A stretch of DNA of 64,000 nt, taken from positions 78,040,355 to 78,104,354 of the forward strand of contig JALMGJ010000003.1 of the NCBI GenBank assembly GCA_023362775.1, written 5' to 3'. The notes beneath the pieces were generated by a model. It had not been told where the DNA came from and ran no database searches. It worked only from the letters and a program-made list of their open reading frames with translations. This DNA comes from Charina bottae. Its lineage: Eukaryota; Chordata; Lepidosauria; Squamata; Charinaidae. Position numbers and translations under genes: made by a program. Positions within the stretch are counted from its first letter, which is position 1. The number at the start of each line of letters is the position of its first letter. This document shows positions 23,601 through 31,559 of the stretch, piece after piece.

Positions 23601-26600
23601 TAAAATTTAGAAGTTAACTAACTTCAAATGCCAAAATGCTTCAAATTCAAAACATCTATTTGAAATAAAAACGAATTTTTTTTTAATCTGTTCAATTGTG
23701 TCCGATTCTCAGACTGCCTGATTTTTATAATAAACAAAATGTTTTCCAGCTATATTATGATTCCTATCTTATACTGTAGTACATGATTTTTTTTTACTGA
23801 CAGCCAATGTGTAGCCTTTCCATAACTGTTATGTGTGTGTGTGTGTGTATAGAGGGAAGGAGGGAGGGAGAGACAAAGAGATTCATTTATCAAAATGCTT
23901 TTTTTTTCTTTTCTAGATGCTTTCTTCATACTTCTTATAACTGGTATGTAATTTCTTGAAATTTACAGGACCAATATTTTATGCAATTTATCTTACTTAT
24001 TGCAATGACAAAACATGTGATTTTCATATAAAAATGGGCACTATACAGCCAAAGGTAAAGATTTGTAAATATAATTTATTTCCCTTGAAGATGTAACCAT
24101 ATTCCTTTCTCCCATTGAAAGTAGTGATGTTTAACATTCTTCTAATCTTACCTGTAGATGTATTGCCGAAGGCTTTCTTGGCCGGAGTTCAATGGCTGTT
24201 GTGGGTCTTCCGGGCTGTGTGGCCATGTTCTGGAAGTTGTGGTTCCTAACGTTTCGCCAGCATCTGTGGCCAGCATCTGTGGACCTCTTCCGGGCTGTGT
24301 GGCCATCTTCCGGGCCACACAGCCCGGAAGACCCACAACAGCCATACTTACCTGTAGAGTTTTGTCCCTATCTTTTGGGAGATATTAGTTTTTCTTGTAC
24401 TTTGTGAAATGTCTAGAATTTGACAAAATTTGTTTCATTGATGCAGGTCAGTGCAGTTCCTTAGATTGAAATAAGCCAAATGGTCTATGTGTATCTTATC
24501 CAGTTGTCTTGCATTGTGATGGAATGTGTCTCTGAAGGGGGAGGTGATGTGATGGACTTCAGTAACACTGCTGGTTCTCATGAAGGAGGGAGCACATTCC
24601 AAGGAAGGGAGTTATGAAAATAATAAAGGCAGAATAAAAATATTTTTTAAAAAAAGATAAAACACAGTCTGGAGCTGGAACGTGGGAAGACTAAAAGATT
24701 CAGAGTAGCCCCGCCCTAGAACATCCCAGGTTATTTCCCCTTAGGTTAGGTAGAGTAGCTTTAGTCTGGCAAGAGTCTGTCTATACAGTGTGAGCAAATA
24801 AAGAACTGAAGTTTGACTGGATTCTTTGTCGTTCTTGGGCTGGGCCTGACATGCATCCCTACAATGAGCCATACTTATCTACAATATCATTACTTCCTCA
24901 TCCAGAATAGCGGTAGCTGAGGAGTCATCCTCAGATTTGCAAGCTCAGGATGAGGCAGTGGGGCAGCCAAACACAGGAGGTCTTGGCCCTAGCAACAGTA
25001 GAAATACAATTAGGACCCCTCTACTCATGGTCTTCGTGATTCTGATCATGAATCAGAATCTCATCTACCCAGCCGTGGGAATGTCATTGGCTGTGTGAGA
25101 GTCAGGGAGCAGGGAGACAACAAAATTGCACAGAGAAGCATATACTGTAAGCAAGGCAACTCAGAAGCAGCCTAGGGCTAGAAATCAGGATTGATCCGTG
25201 CTGAGATAGAGGCATGTGTGTGTGTCTGTGTGCTTATTTCCATCAGCCTAGCATTAAGACAGTGCTCCATATTAATCAAGCCTAGTGTGACCCTTACACT
25301 ACTTTATACCTTTATACTTTGCTGTGAACTTTGACGATTGGTAAGAATTGTATTCCTTTTGAACTCAAACTTGACTACCTGTTATGTCCTTGTAATGGCA
25401 AATCAATTGTCTGCAGACTGAAGGCGCCAGGACAGTCTTAGGATCATAGTCATAGGGCAGAATGGGGCTCCTTAGGCCACTGAGCCCAACCCCTTGCTTA
25501 ACATGATAATCCAAATTAATGGACGGTTAGCCAGCCTCTGTCTGAACACATCCCGTGAACTCTAGTGGGAGTTTAAGATGACTGACATAGAATCAAGTGG
25601 AATGATTATGTCTCATGATATGAAAGCTATATTTCTGCTAATGCTACCCAAAATTGCATTTTTGCAGCCAAAATGTACTCTTGATGTACATTCTGCTTAT
25701 AGTCAACTACTATTCTACAATCTGTTTGCTAAGCCAAATATCCCATTGTGTACCTGTGCAAGATTTGTATCTCCTGAAGTGTGAGAAACTTTGAATTTGT
25801 GTCTGTTAAACTTTATTCAGTAATTTTCAGTCTATTTCTCTAACCTAGCAAGATTTTGTGTCATCTGAACATTTGGTAAAAATCCCCATTCCCTCTTTTC
25901 CTATTAACTTTGTTTGGCACTTGTTTTGAATTCCAAACTGTATATTCAGCTACATTCAACGTCAGATTTCTTTAATGTCAAGAACTCCTGCCTTATACTT
26001 TCAGGGTGCCCCTATTTCCATTTCCTTGATGAAATCTTTCTTGTTGATTAGTATCAATTTGAATATAGCTGTGCCTTTCCCCACCCTTTGAAGAAAGTTG
26101 ACAATCAAAAAGGTCCTTAATTCATGAGTTTTATCTCTAACCCCCCATGATTGTGAGGGTCCGAATGCAGTTTCTAAATTGAGTGGTGCAGAATATCTTC
26201 CATGTTTTTTTTTGCTTCTTATATCCTCCTAATTTCCTGAAGATACTCTTTTACTTCATTTTCTTACAAGTTGCTTCCTCTGTCATTTCTACTCTAGTGC
26301 CTCCTTTCTTTGATTTGATAAATCCTTGTGCTTTCTTATCAGCTGAAGTGTAGCAACTCACTGGTCCCATCCTGTGGTCTTTTCTTAAAGGACTGCTACA
26401 AATATATGCCAGGTTGTTCTCATACAGGAATGTAAGGATTGCAAGTCACAACAGCAGACCCATGTCCGTTCATCTTTACTTTTGTTTCTTATGGTTCCAT
26501 GTAAGAGACTTTTATTTTTTCTTGTACCCTTCTCAAACTCTGTTTAGCCAGGAGCTAGAATTTGATAGGAACTCTCCTGACAAAACCTTGCCTTTTTGTG

Positions 26601-27555
26601 GTTCATTCAGTGAGCAGACTCCCTGGAATCTAGCTGTTACAGCTGTGGAGTGCTCTTTTTTGCTAGTATATTCCTCTCTGGAAAAAGGCAATACCACTGT
26701 TAAAACCAATTAGGCATTTCCAGATTCTGGCATCTAAAAATACTTCTGTCATCATGAGAGAAAGTAGGTGACAGCTGTTAACAACAATATGGAATTCATA
26801 TAGGGCAATAATATACCAGAATGAAACGGCACCTCTGACCCAACTCAGTTCAGAATTCCAGTGGTAAGACAAATAGGTAAATTAAACAAAAATTGGTAAT
26901 GGCATTGCACTTTTACCCCCACAACCAAATCTAACCTATGAAATATCATCTAATTAATTATAATAGGGTTAAAAAGAAACCATTATTTCTTATTTCTATT
27001 CAGTGTTGCTACTTTTATAAAATATTCATAATGCACAACAATATTCTTCATTTGTTTCCTTTCAGACTGGCAAAAATTTCCTAATATTGTCTGCTCCCAT
27101 ATTTTGTTCAAAACTTGAAAGTAATCTCAGCTTGTTTTATTTTTGAGATGCAATGTTAGATCTGTCAAATTCACTGGAACTTAGTTTGGAGAGTGGAGAG
27201 TATTTAAAACTGTTTTGTAAAACTATTTTGTTCAAAATAAGAAATGAAAACAAATTTATTATTTTTTTTCACTTTGAGCTTTACAGTATAAAGAGCAATT
27301 CATCTAATAATATTCCCATAAAATAGTAATTGTAGAGATTTAGGCATGGGGAGATGTAAAATGGAAGTTCATTGCCATACTGAAATATGGGGCAGATTGT
27401 ATTTTAAGTATTTAGTAATATTTTGAACATTTCTAAAACATAGTCTTTTTTTTTTTAAACTAAGATGTGATTTTTCTCCTTTTCTTCAAGCCTCTGTATT
27501 AATTGTGGTGTTGCCAGCAGCAAAAAAGATTTTCAAGAAATATCGTTTCCTGTAA
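12549..27555 (+). CDS. CCP (sushi)-domain membrane protein, complement-regulator-like; 6 exons
   Basis: Joined exons are 12549-12633, 15621-15803, 16511-16702, 19763-19954, 23917-23943 and 27491-27555. They total 744 nt, giving 247 residues and a TAA. The order is signal peptide, three CCP domains, and one transmembrane helix with a short basic tail. CCP modules on phase-1 exons and a split transmembrane segment are typical of the RCA family (CD46 has both). Such proteins bind C3b or C4b at the cell surface and limit complement. Three CCPs is fewer than the four of CD46 or CD55, and no Ser/Thr-rich stalk exon was found, so an exon may be missed. It could also be a divergent paralogue or a decaying copy, though no frame break is present. 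Confidence 0.72.
12901..13297. other. Intron 1, unique-looking sequence
   Basis: AT-rich after the CpG island. No exon or element recognised before the hAT at 13306. Confidence 0.4.
13306..13465. mobile_element. Short hAT element with 8-bp TSD
   Basis: Ends CAGGGCCGCAACTGGG and CCCTAGTTGCCCTTCTG are imperfect inverted repeats. The flanks AATGTTCT (13298-13305) and AACGTTCT (13466-13473) match at 7 of 8 bases. The interior has a poly-G run and a GGGGCATGTGCCCC palindrome. No transposase. Confidence 0.75.
13632..13790 (+). mobile_element. Sauria-type SINE, 5'-truncated
   Basis: Closely matches 7692-7850 (GACTGTGAGTTCTAGTCCC onward to CACCTTGAGTTATTT) but lacks the A-box end. Confidence 0.8.
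13795..14240 (+). mobile_element. BovB/RTE LINE reverse-transcriptase fragment
   Basis: The + strand reads a GVRQECILA-like block, then LRYLDNINLLGESKEDLEKF, the decayed counterpart of the RTE LRYADDTTLLAESEEDLK motif. A later block resembles FTFLGSKITADGDCSHEIKRRL. The catalytic aspartates are altered (YLDN), so it is dead. Confidence 0.7.
14241..14303 (+). mobile_element. SINE/BovB 3' tail
   Basis: AGGAGTATTAGATATG... CACCTTGAGTTCTTTATAAA, the same tail as in the Sauria SINEs, leading straight into the microsatellite. Confidence 0.65.
14304..14508. repeat. (AAATT)n microsatellite, about 41 units
   Basis: About 205 bp of almost uninterrupted 5-bp repeat. It grows out of the A/T-rich tail of the preceding retroelement. 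Confidence 0.95.
14806..14860. repeat. (GTGA)n followed by (TGTC)n microsatellite
   Basis: Several GAGT/GTGA units, then TGTC and TC units, at the tail end of the adjoining minus-strand SINE. Confidence 0.85.
14861..15058 (-). mobile_element. tRNA-derived SINE (Sauria-like), minus strand
   Basis: The reverse complement reads GTGTGGTATAGTGGTTAAGG as the tRNA-like head, then a body with TCACTCTCAGCCCAACCTAA, then a tail into the microsatellite. It is diverged from the 7642 copy. Confidence 0.7.
15621..15803 (+). CDS. CCP gene exon 2: CCP domain 1
   Basis: Acceptor TTATTTATAG, donor A|GTAAGA; 183 nt, phase 1-1. The domain has all four expected cysteines (IDCEDP, FICNNGY, IKCAKN, PFC), the Trp before the last Cys (NTWYPSVPFC) and the usual G-Y/F after Cys2. 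There are two N-glycosylation sequons, NRT and NNT. At 61 codons it is a normal CCP length. Confidence 0.88.
15804..16510. other. Intron 2, nothing recognised
   Basis: About 0.7 kb of AT-rich sequence between CCP exons 2 and 3. No element seen. Confidence 0.5.
16511..16702 (+). CDS. CCP gene exon 3: CCP domain 2 with an extra cysteine
   Basis: Acceptor ACATACAG, donor T|GTACGT; 192 nt, phase 1-1. It reads ILCGAPIIPTGGVEPL, then AYC, AQCEGYNMW and PPCF, giving the four canonical cysteines and the Trp. A fifth Cys lies four residues after Cys2 (CNRNYC). An unpaired or alternatively paired cysteine is expected from this, unless it pairs with another domain. Confidence 0.88.
16703..17570. other. 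Intron 3, 5' part, nothing recognised
   Basis: The small open frames at 16893-17485 overlap on both strands without motifs. A GA-rich purine tract lies at 17240-17370. Confidence 0.4.
17571..17632. repeat. (ATTT)n and (CATG)n microsatellites
   Basis: About ten TTTA units, then four CATG units. Confidence 0.9.
17940..18770 (-). mobile_element. CR1/L2-like LINE, C-terminal ORF2 and 3' end, minus strand
   Basis: The minus strand encodes VFLDLQLLLEDQVAAVVRKA followed by a LHSYLDQEALKRVAPVLVT block, then (18114-18296) a block around SVMAPALWNNIPPE and LLKQALNTWFF. This is the order of the LINE region after the reverse transcriptase. The 3' end (17940-18110) is T-rich with a CTGGGCGGC motif. Stops separate the blocks. 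Confidence 0.7.
18771..19075 (-). mobile_element. Probable continuation of an older repeat, unassigned
   Basis: Moderately GC sequence between the LINE and a SINE. The type of sequence (long, stop-poor, non-AT-rich) and the similar text beyond the SINE (19310-19450) suggest one repeat interrupted by the SINE. I cannot name the family. Confidence 0.3.
19080..19308 (-). mobile_element. Sauria-type SINE, minus strand
   Basis: The reverse complement starts with a tRNA-like AGCCAGTTTGGTGTAGGGTT and includes GTGAGTTCTAGTCCCACC. The 3' part (GGCAATGGCAAACC...) differs from the 7642 copy, so it is another subfamily. A fragment of the same tail lies at 23677-23720. Confidence 0.8.
19763..19954 (+). 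CDS. CCP gene exon 4: CCP domain 3 lacking Cys1 and Cys3
   Basis: Acceptor TTTCCTTTCAG, donor A|GTATGT; 192 nt, phase 1-1. The CCP fold is plain (HNGNIVHGKKDRYNPGDNVT, VKCNDGY, KQWLPEIPTC). Only Cys2 and Cys4 remain: Arg stands where Cys1 should be (RTIP for C-x-x-P) and Tyr for Cys3 (IRYIGG). One sequon, NVT. CCP disulfides pair 1-3 and 2-4, so exactly one bond has been lost cleanly. Confidence 0.87.
20191..20270 (-). mobile_element. Fragment of the tRNA-Lys-like SINE (3' end)
   Basis: AAAGGTAAAGGTTTCCCCTG... CAGTCGTGTCTGACTCTAGG matches the start of the complete copy at 47506-47838. Confidence 0.75.
20628..21229. mobile_element. hAT element with internal 94-bp tandem repeat
   Basis: The ends CAAGGGTCGG and CCGACCCTTG are inverted repeats, flanked by CCATATAC (20620-20627 and 21230-21237). 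The interior holds a 94-bp unit repeated about three times from 20838 to 21100, plus partial copies. Each unit contains an inverted pair of CCAATCAGCGT-type blocks. No transposase frame; the long open frames here are only repeats of one another. Confidence 0.85.
20838..21100. repeat. 94-bp minisatellite inside the hAT
   Basis: The unit starts at GGAGAAGAACCCTGGAGAAG and recurs at a spacing of 94 bp. Within a unit, ACCAATCAGCGT and ACGCTGATTGGT (or ATGCTGATTGGT) can pair as a hairpin arm. Confidence 0.85.
21819..22049. mobile_element. hAT element with 8-bp TSD
   Basis: Ends CAGTGCTTCCCAAAGTG and CACAGTTTGGAAAGCTGTG; flanks ATCTATCA at 21811-21818 and 22050-22057. GC-rich core with GCGACACACCA motifs on both sides. 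The same family recurs at 32340-32626. Confidence 0.88.
22201..23916. other. Intron 4, 3' part; little recognised
   Basis: A SINE tail fragment lies at 23677-23720 and a (TG)n run at 23828-23847. Otherwise no exon, element or repeat is visible. Confidence 0.45.
23917..23943 (+). CDS. CCP gene exon 5: first half of transmembrane helix
   Basis: A 27-nt exon between a long pyrimidine tract ending TTCTAG and the donor G|GTATGT, phase 1-1. It encodes NAFFILLIT. On its own a call this short would be weak. Phase and hydrophobicity fit exactly between exons 4 and 6. Confidence 0.6.
24147..24358. mobile_element. Palindromic insertion of a second PLE-like end with 12-bp TSD
   Basis: CTTACCTGTAGA flanks it (24147-24158 and 24347-24358). 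A perfect 33-bp inverted repeat (24192-24224 and 24313-24345) begins ATGGCTGTTGTGGGTC. The left side has a further 33 nt (24159-24191) absent from the right. The interior contains ACGTTTCGCCAGCATCTG, the reverse of a GGCGAAACGT block as in PLE terminal stem-loops. The family differs from PLE A. Confidence 0.75.
24600..24660 (+). mobile_element. SINE/BovB 3' tail fragment
   Basis: GTTATGAAAATAATAAAGGC followed by an A/T tail, as at the end of the Sauria SINEs. Confidence 0.5.
24661..24866 (+). mobile_element. LTR-like repeat, + strand
   Basis: Shares CTTTAGTCTGGCAAGA(G/T)TCTGT and neighbouring text with the reverse complement of 32898-33160. It ends GGGCTGGGCCTGACA after an AATAAAGAACTGAAG segment, as an LTR might after its poly-A signal. 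No internal retroviral genes are nearby. Confidence 0.4.
24867..27490. other. Intron 5, mostly unrecognised
   Basis: A CR1-like 3' end lies at 25437-25575. The rest is AT-rich with small, motif-less open frames (25578-25784, 26414-26713). Confidence 0.4.
25437..25575 (-). mobile_element. CR1-like LINE 3' end, minus strand
   Basis: ATCATAGTCATAGGGCAGAA, then GAGCCCAACCCCTTGCTTAA and AGCCTCTGTCTGAACACATC. This follows the well-known reversed CR1 3'-end order. A second copy lies at 38168-38285. Confidence 0.6.
27491..27555 (+). CDS. CCP gene exon 6: second half of transmembrane helix, basic tail, stop
   Basis: Acceptor TTTCTTCAAG. Joined to exon 5 it reads ASVLIVVLPAAKKIFKKYRF, then Leu and TAA (27553-27555). 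The helix is followed by a Lys/Arg-rich stop-transfer segment, giving a type I membrane protein with a very short tail. The bases CCT|GTAAGA across the stop make a good splice donor (cut after 27551), so a longer tail from a downstream exon is possible. Confidence 0.65.
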
Positions 27556-27663
27556 GAATATGGTTTTTCTTATTACAAACACCTCTTCATGCTTGTTTTA
27601 TATTATTAAGTCACACTGTTACCTATGCAAAACATACCTTTGTAGAAAGAATATATGCTAGGT

Positions 27664-27911
27664 CAGGGGTCCACAACCTGTGGGCCGCGGCCTGTTACGA
27701 AGTGGGCCATGGGGCTCCTGCCTGCAAACCCCGCCCCCGGTGCGTGTGATTGGCTCCTGCTGCAAACCCTGCCCCCTGGTGTGCACAATTGGCTCCCATC
27801 TGCAAACCCCGCCCCCCAGTGCATACGATTGGCTCCCACCTGCAACCACCCCCCGTGGAAAAATTGTCTTCCACGACCGGTCCCTGGTGCCAAAAAGGTT
27901 GGGGATTCCTG
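27664..27911. mobile_element. hAT element with tandem GC-box/CCAAT module
   Basis: Ends CAGGGGTCCACAACC and GGTTGGGGATTCCTG; flanks TGCTAGGT and CGCTAGGT (7 of 8). The middle is about four copies of a roughly 40-bp unit reading CTGCAAACCCCGCCCC ... GATTGGCTCC. It lies just past the CCP gene's stop, in its likely 3' UTR. Confidence 0.82.
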
Positions 27912-28043
27912 CGCTAGGTAATTGGAATTAGTTTTATTGATTGGGTATGTAAAATTAGCTGAGACCTCCCAACTAGTAAATTATTGCAAAAGAAACCTTA
28001 ACATTGCACTTCAGTGGAGACAGATGTCTGTTTTTTTCTACAT

Positions 28044-28359
28044 CAGGGGTGGGCAACTTTTTGGTAGCATTATTTTATGAGAGGGTAAAGGCATCAGTAA
28101 GCAGGAACTAAGATGCAAATTAGATAGGGCCCAGATTTTAGATTCTTTCTTAGTTTCAGGTTTTCTTAGTTTAGTTTAAAATACAATATTTGTATTTTAG
28201 ATATTGTCATTTTGTATGTTTTCTACCTTCAAATGACATAAAATTCTGTCTGGCTTTCAGCAATTGAATTCATAGGAAATATCAGGGGCTGCACAAAAAT
28301 AGGATCTGAGGGGATATATGGTCTGAGGGCCTCAGACTGTCTACGATTTGCCTACATTA
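28044..28359. mobile_element. Decayed hAT element
   Basis: The left end CAGGGGTGGGCAACTTTTTG is clear. The right end GATTTGCCTACATTA is a degraded partner. Flanks TTCTACAT (28036-28043) and TTCTACAC (28360-28367). Confidence 0.55.
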
Positions 28360-28409
28360 TTCTACACTTCTGCTCCATAGTGTATATTCTATAATGATAC
28401 AATCCACAC

Positions 28410-28415
28410 AATAAA
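28410..28415 (+). terminator. Candidate poly-A signal for the CCP gene
   Basis: AATAAA about 0.85 kb after the stop codon, beyond both hAT insertions. Others follow (around 29320), so the choice is a guess. Confidence 0.2.
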
Positions 28416-30627
28416 GAGAAGGGGAAAAACTATGTCCAGGATGAAATGCATGTCTGTATTTGAGACTTTTTATTCTTCATCTTTTGACAGCTAGTCCCAA
28501 AAGATCCTATTTTATGTAAAGGACTGTCTCTGGAGTAAAAGTATAGGCTAACACACTACAAACACACAGATGAAACACTTTAGAAATGTGTAGGATCCTT
28601 TTCATATTTCCAACCTACTTATCCAATCACTTAAATTAGTACAAGTAGGTTTTTAGTTTGGAATCTTAACCTGTACATTGTTTATATAGATACTGCACAC
28701 ACATCATGTTGGGTACAGAATATAGAAATACAAGTAAGTCAAAGAAATTAAAGCAGTGTGGTAAGAACAAGAAGAGGAAATAGAACTACAGCTAGTTTAT
28801 ACTACCACCGCCATTCACTCTCTCTCTCTCTCCATAGCTTTCCAGCCTGGCAACTTATTCTTCCTTCCCTCACAGTCAATCACCATTTCATACTTTGCTT
28901 TTTGTTATTTAAGTTTCTTGCCTCCCCCATTTTCAGGATCCCAGCTCCATCCCACCGTAACTTTCTCAGTGTTTTTCCTTCCTCTTGAGCCATTCACTCT
29001 TCTCATAGATTTGTTTTGCAATTCGGTCCTCATTCATTCTCCCTTGGTGACCAAAGTACCTCAGTATACTTCTTCTATGTTGGTCATTTTTACAGATCTG
29101 AACCTATCAGCTTTTACCAAACTATTAAACTGTTGTGCTGAAATCTATTTTACGTTTGCTAGACAGATAATTGATATTTTTGCTGATAATTTTTACCAAT
29201 TTATTTTTTCTCATCAACCAGCAATCAACAAATGCGATGTGTAAAATAGTTCATCTAAAACAATACAGGGTGCCTAATATCTGTATTTCTATCATTTAGG
29301 TAAGTATTTATTTAAGAAGAATAAAGATAGGTTCATAGTAAAATGAATGTGAATATGTACAAGTGTGACAGTGTAAGTTATAGGATAAATATTGTCTTGA
29401 AATGTAAAGCTTTGAGCCCGACAAACAATATTACAAACTGAACTAAAATTTGGCAGGTACATTTTGAAGTAATTTTATCATTTAGAATGGAGAGTTGTAT
29501 CTTTCTAAATCATCTTTGGCATGTTCTCCACCATACAACCACCATGAAAGTTGTTTCCAATACCCAGTAAGGGCTACGGTAGAACACACCACACTTATGA
29601 TTTGAATTCTATTAAAGTAATTTGTAATCATATACGTACATTGTCAGGCTCTTCATAAACAACTACTTATGATTAAGCCACTTCTGAATTAAATGTTGCC
29701 ACTCAAAATGCTAACCTCATTCTGTTTTCTTTCCTCCTTCTGGGCATTGTCTAGTGCAGAGATTGGAAACATGACTTCAGTGATGCTAAAATGCCTACCA
29801 GTGTTTGAAGGAAATAATGTACAATGTAAAATAAATATATATATATAAATAACAAAATATTGCATTTTATTATTTGGGATCTGGGCTATTGCATGAAGAT
29901 CACATATGGTTCTTCGAAGTTTCAATTTCTGTTCTAGTGCAACTTCTTCATGCCCATATTGATATGTCCCTTGATGATTTTAACAGTTGTTTTATTTACT
30001 CTTTTTGTAAGAAACAGTGGGACACGGTTGCAACACTTCAAATATTTTGGCCTTTGGTTCAGTTCAGCCCAAGTGGTTTGATGGCCCAAAACATTTACGT
30101 AGGGAGGCTGAGATTAGGGGTTTACTGGATAGTATGGGTATGAGCGGAATGAGAACTTCATTTTTCATGCAATTTAAAAATCAAACCTGAGACATGTTGG
30201 TTTTGTTTCCTAGAAGAAAGGAAAAATATTTTAAGCATGGCACACTGTGAACAAAATTTTGATTATGGGCCAATTAGTTGGTGTTTGCTCTTAGTGACCA
30301 TATAGATAGACCTTCTCCAGGACGAGAAGATCCTGGACAACATTTTACCTTCAAGATAATTTTTTTCCTCATCAGACACTTGCTTTATATTGAGAATTGT
30401 TTAACTTATATAATGCAACTTTAAACACAAGAAATGTTTTACATAATTTGCACTTATCTAAAATAAATATTCATGGAGAAAATCTATCTATGTGGTTGCT
30501 AACAATCAACAACTTGATAGCACATAATCAATCAAAATAAACAGATTTACATCAGTGTCAGCTTTTACATGGTGTTTAGATGTAGCTTTTCTATGATATC
30601 AGTAGTCTATTGGCCATAAAAAACAAG
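28416..30627. other. Downstream flank, nothing recognised
   Basis: A (CT)n run lies near 28818-28832. AT-rich, no motifs. Confidence 0.4.
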
Positions 30628-30722
30628 TACAGGTAGTCCTCACTTAACAACTGCAACAGGGACCGGCAACTCCATCGCTAAGCAACGTGTTTGTTAAGTG
30701 AAACATCACGTGACCATATTAT
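30628..30722. mobile_element. Non-autonomous DNA element end (ACAGGTAGTCCTC family)
   Basis: Starts TACAGGTAGTCCTCACTTAA and includes CAACTCCATCGCTAAGC and CATCACGTGACC. Related copies are at 33174, 38507-38850 (reverse) and 43025-43372. This copy is truncated. Confidence 0.6.
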
Positions 30723-31559
30723 TTTTACTTACATAAGAACCACTCCCCTAAAGTATGCTACCTTAAGCTCTTGGTGGAAAAACAGGATATTAATCTGATG
30801 ATTAAATAAATGCTTGTATTAGATGTCCCAGAAAGCTTTCAAATCTCAGTGCGCACCATTTTCAATTAGCATTAAATTAGCTTAACCATTTTTGTGGCCC
30901 TCTACTCTGGAGTTTCACTGATGCTCTTCGGCTTGCTTATTTTTACCATCCTAAATAACTGTTATTTGGAAACCTCAGCACTTCACTCCTCATTTCAAAT
31001 CATGTATGAAACAGTTAACAGCAACTGCTATTTGGGGAATGGCATCACTCTGCTTAATTTACTCCACTGAAAAAAACGGCTTGCTCCTATTTTGTCCCAT
31101 TCCTTAATCAAGTACTTCTCCACATGATTTTTTCTTCTTATCCCATGTTTTTAAGTTCTGTTCCAGGTTACAGGAATTTACTACAAAATATATATTGTCA
31201 TCCTTTAACAGCAAATTATTTAAAAGCTACATTTGTTATAGTAAACTTAGACGACATCTTATATACAGGCTGTTTTTGTACCAAACTGTCAGATACTTCA
31301 AAATCCTTTCCCAGCCCACTTCCTTGAGAAGTCCTACCGCACTCCAAGAGTGATGCATCCAGCTTTTTGCCTTTTGACCTGAAGACCATTGAGGCCGCGC
31401 AGTGGGGAGCCCAGAAACAGCAGCTGACTCCGCTGCACCCATCCTGGGTCCTGAGGGAGTTTCATCTGGCTTCTCTGGAGCAGATTCTGAGGTAGTTTAG
31501 GAATGCAGGCTTGACTCATAGCATTAAAGTAGTCACACTTTAATCAGGAGCACTGGTGA
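30723..31559. other. Intergenic, unassigned
   Basis: AT-rich up to about 31300. The following 200 bp are GC-richer (31320-31500) and may be the 5' part of the adjacent LINE. Confidence 0.35.

Noticed and set aside
24661..24866. Endogenous retrovirus
   Set aside because: Only an LTR-like segment is seen here and at 32.9 kb. No gag, pol or env motifs lie nearby.
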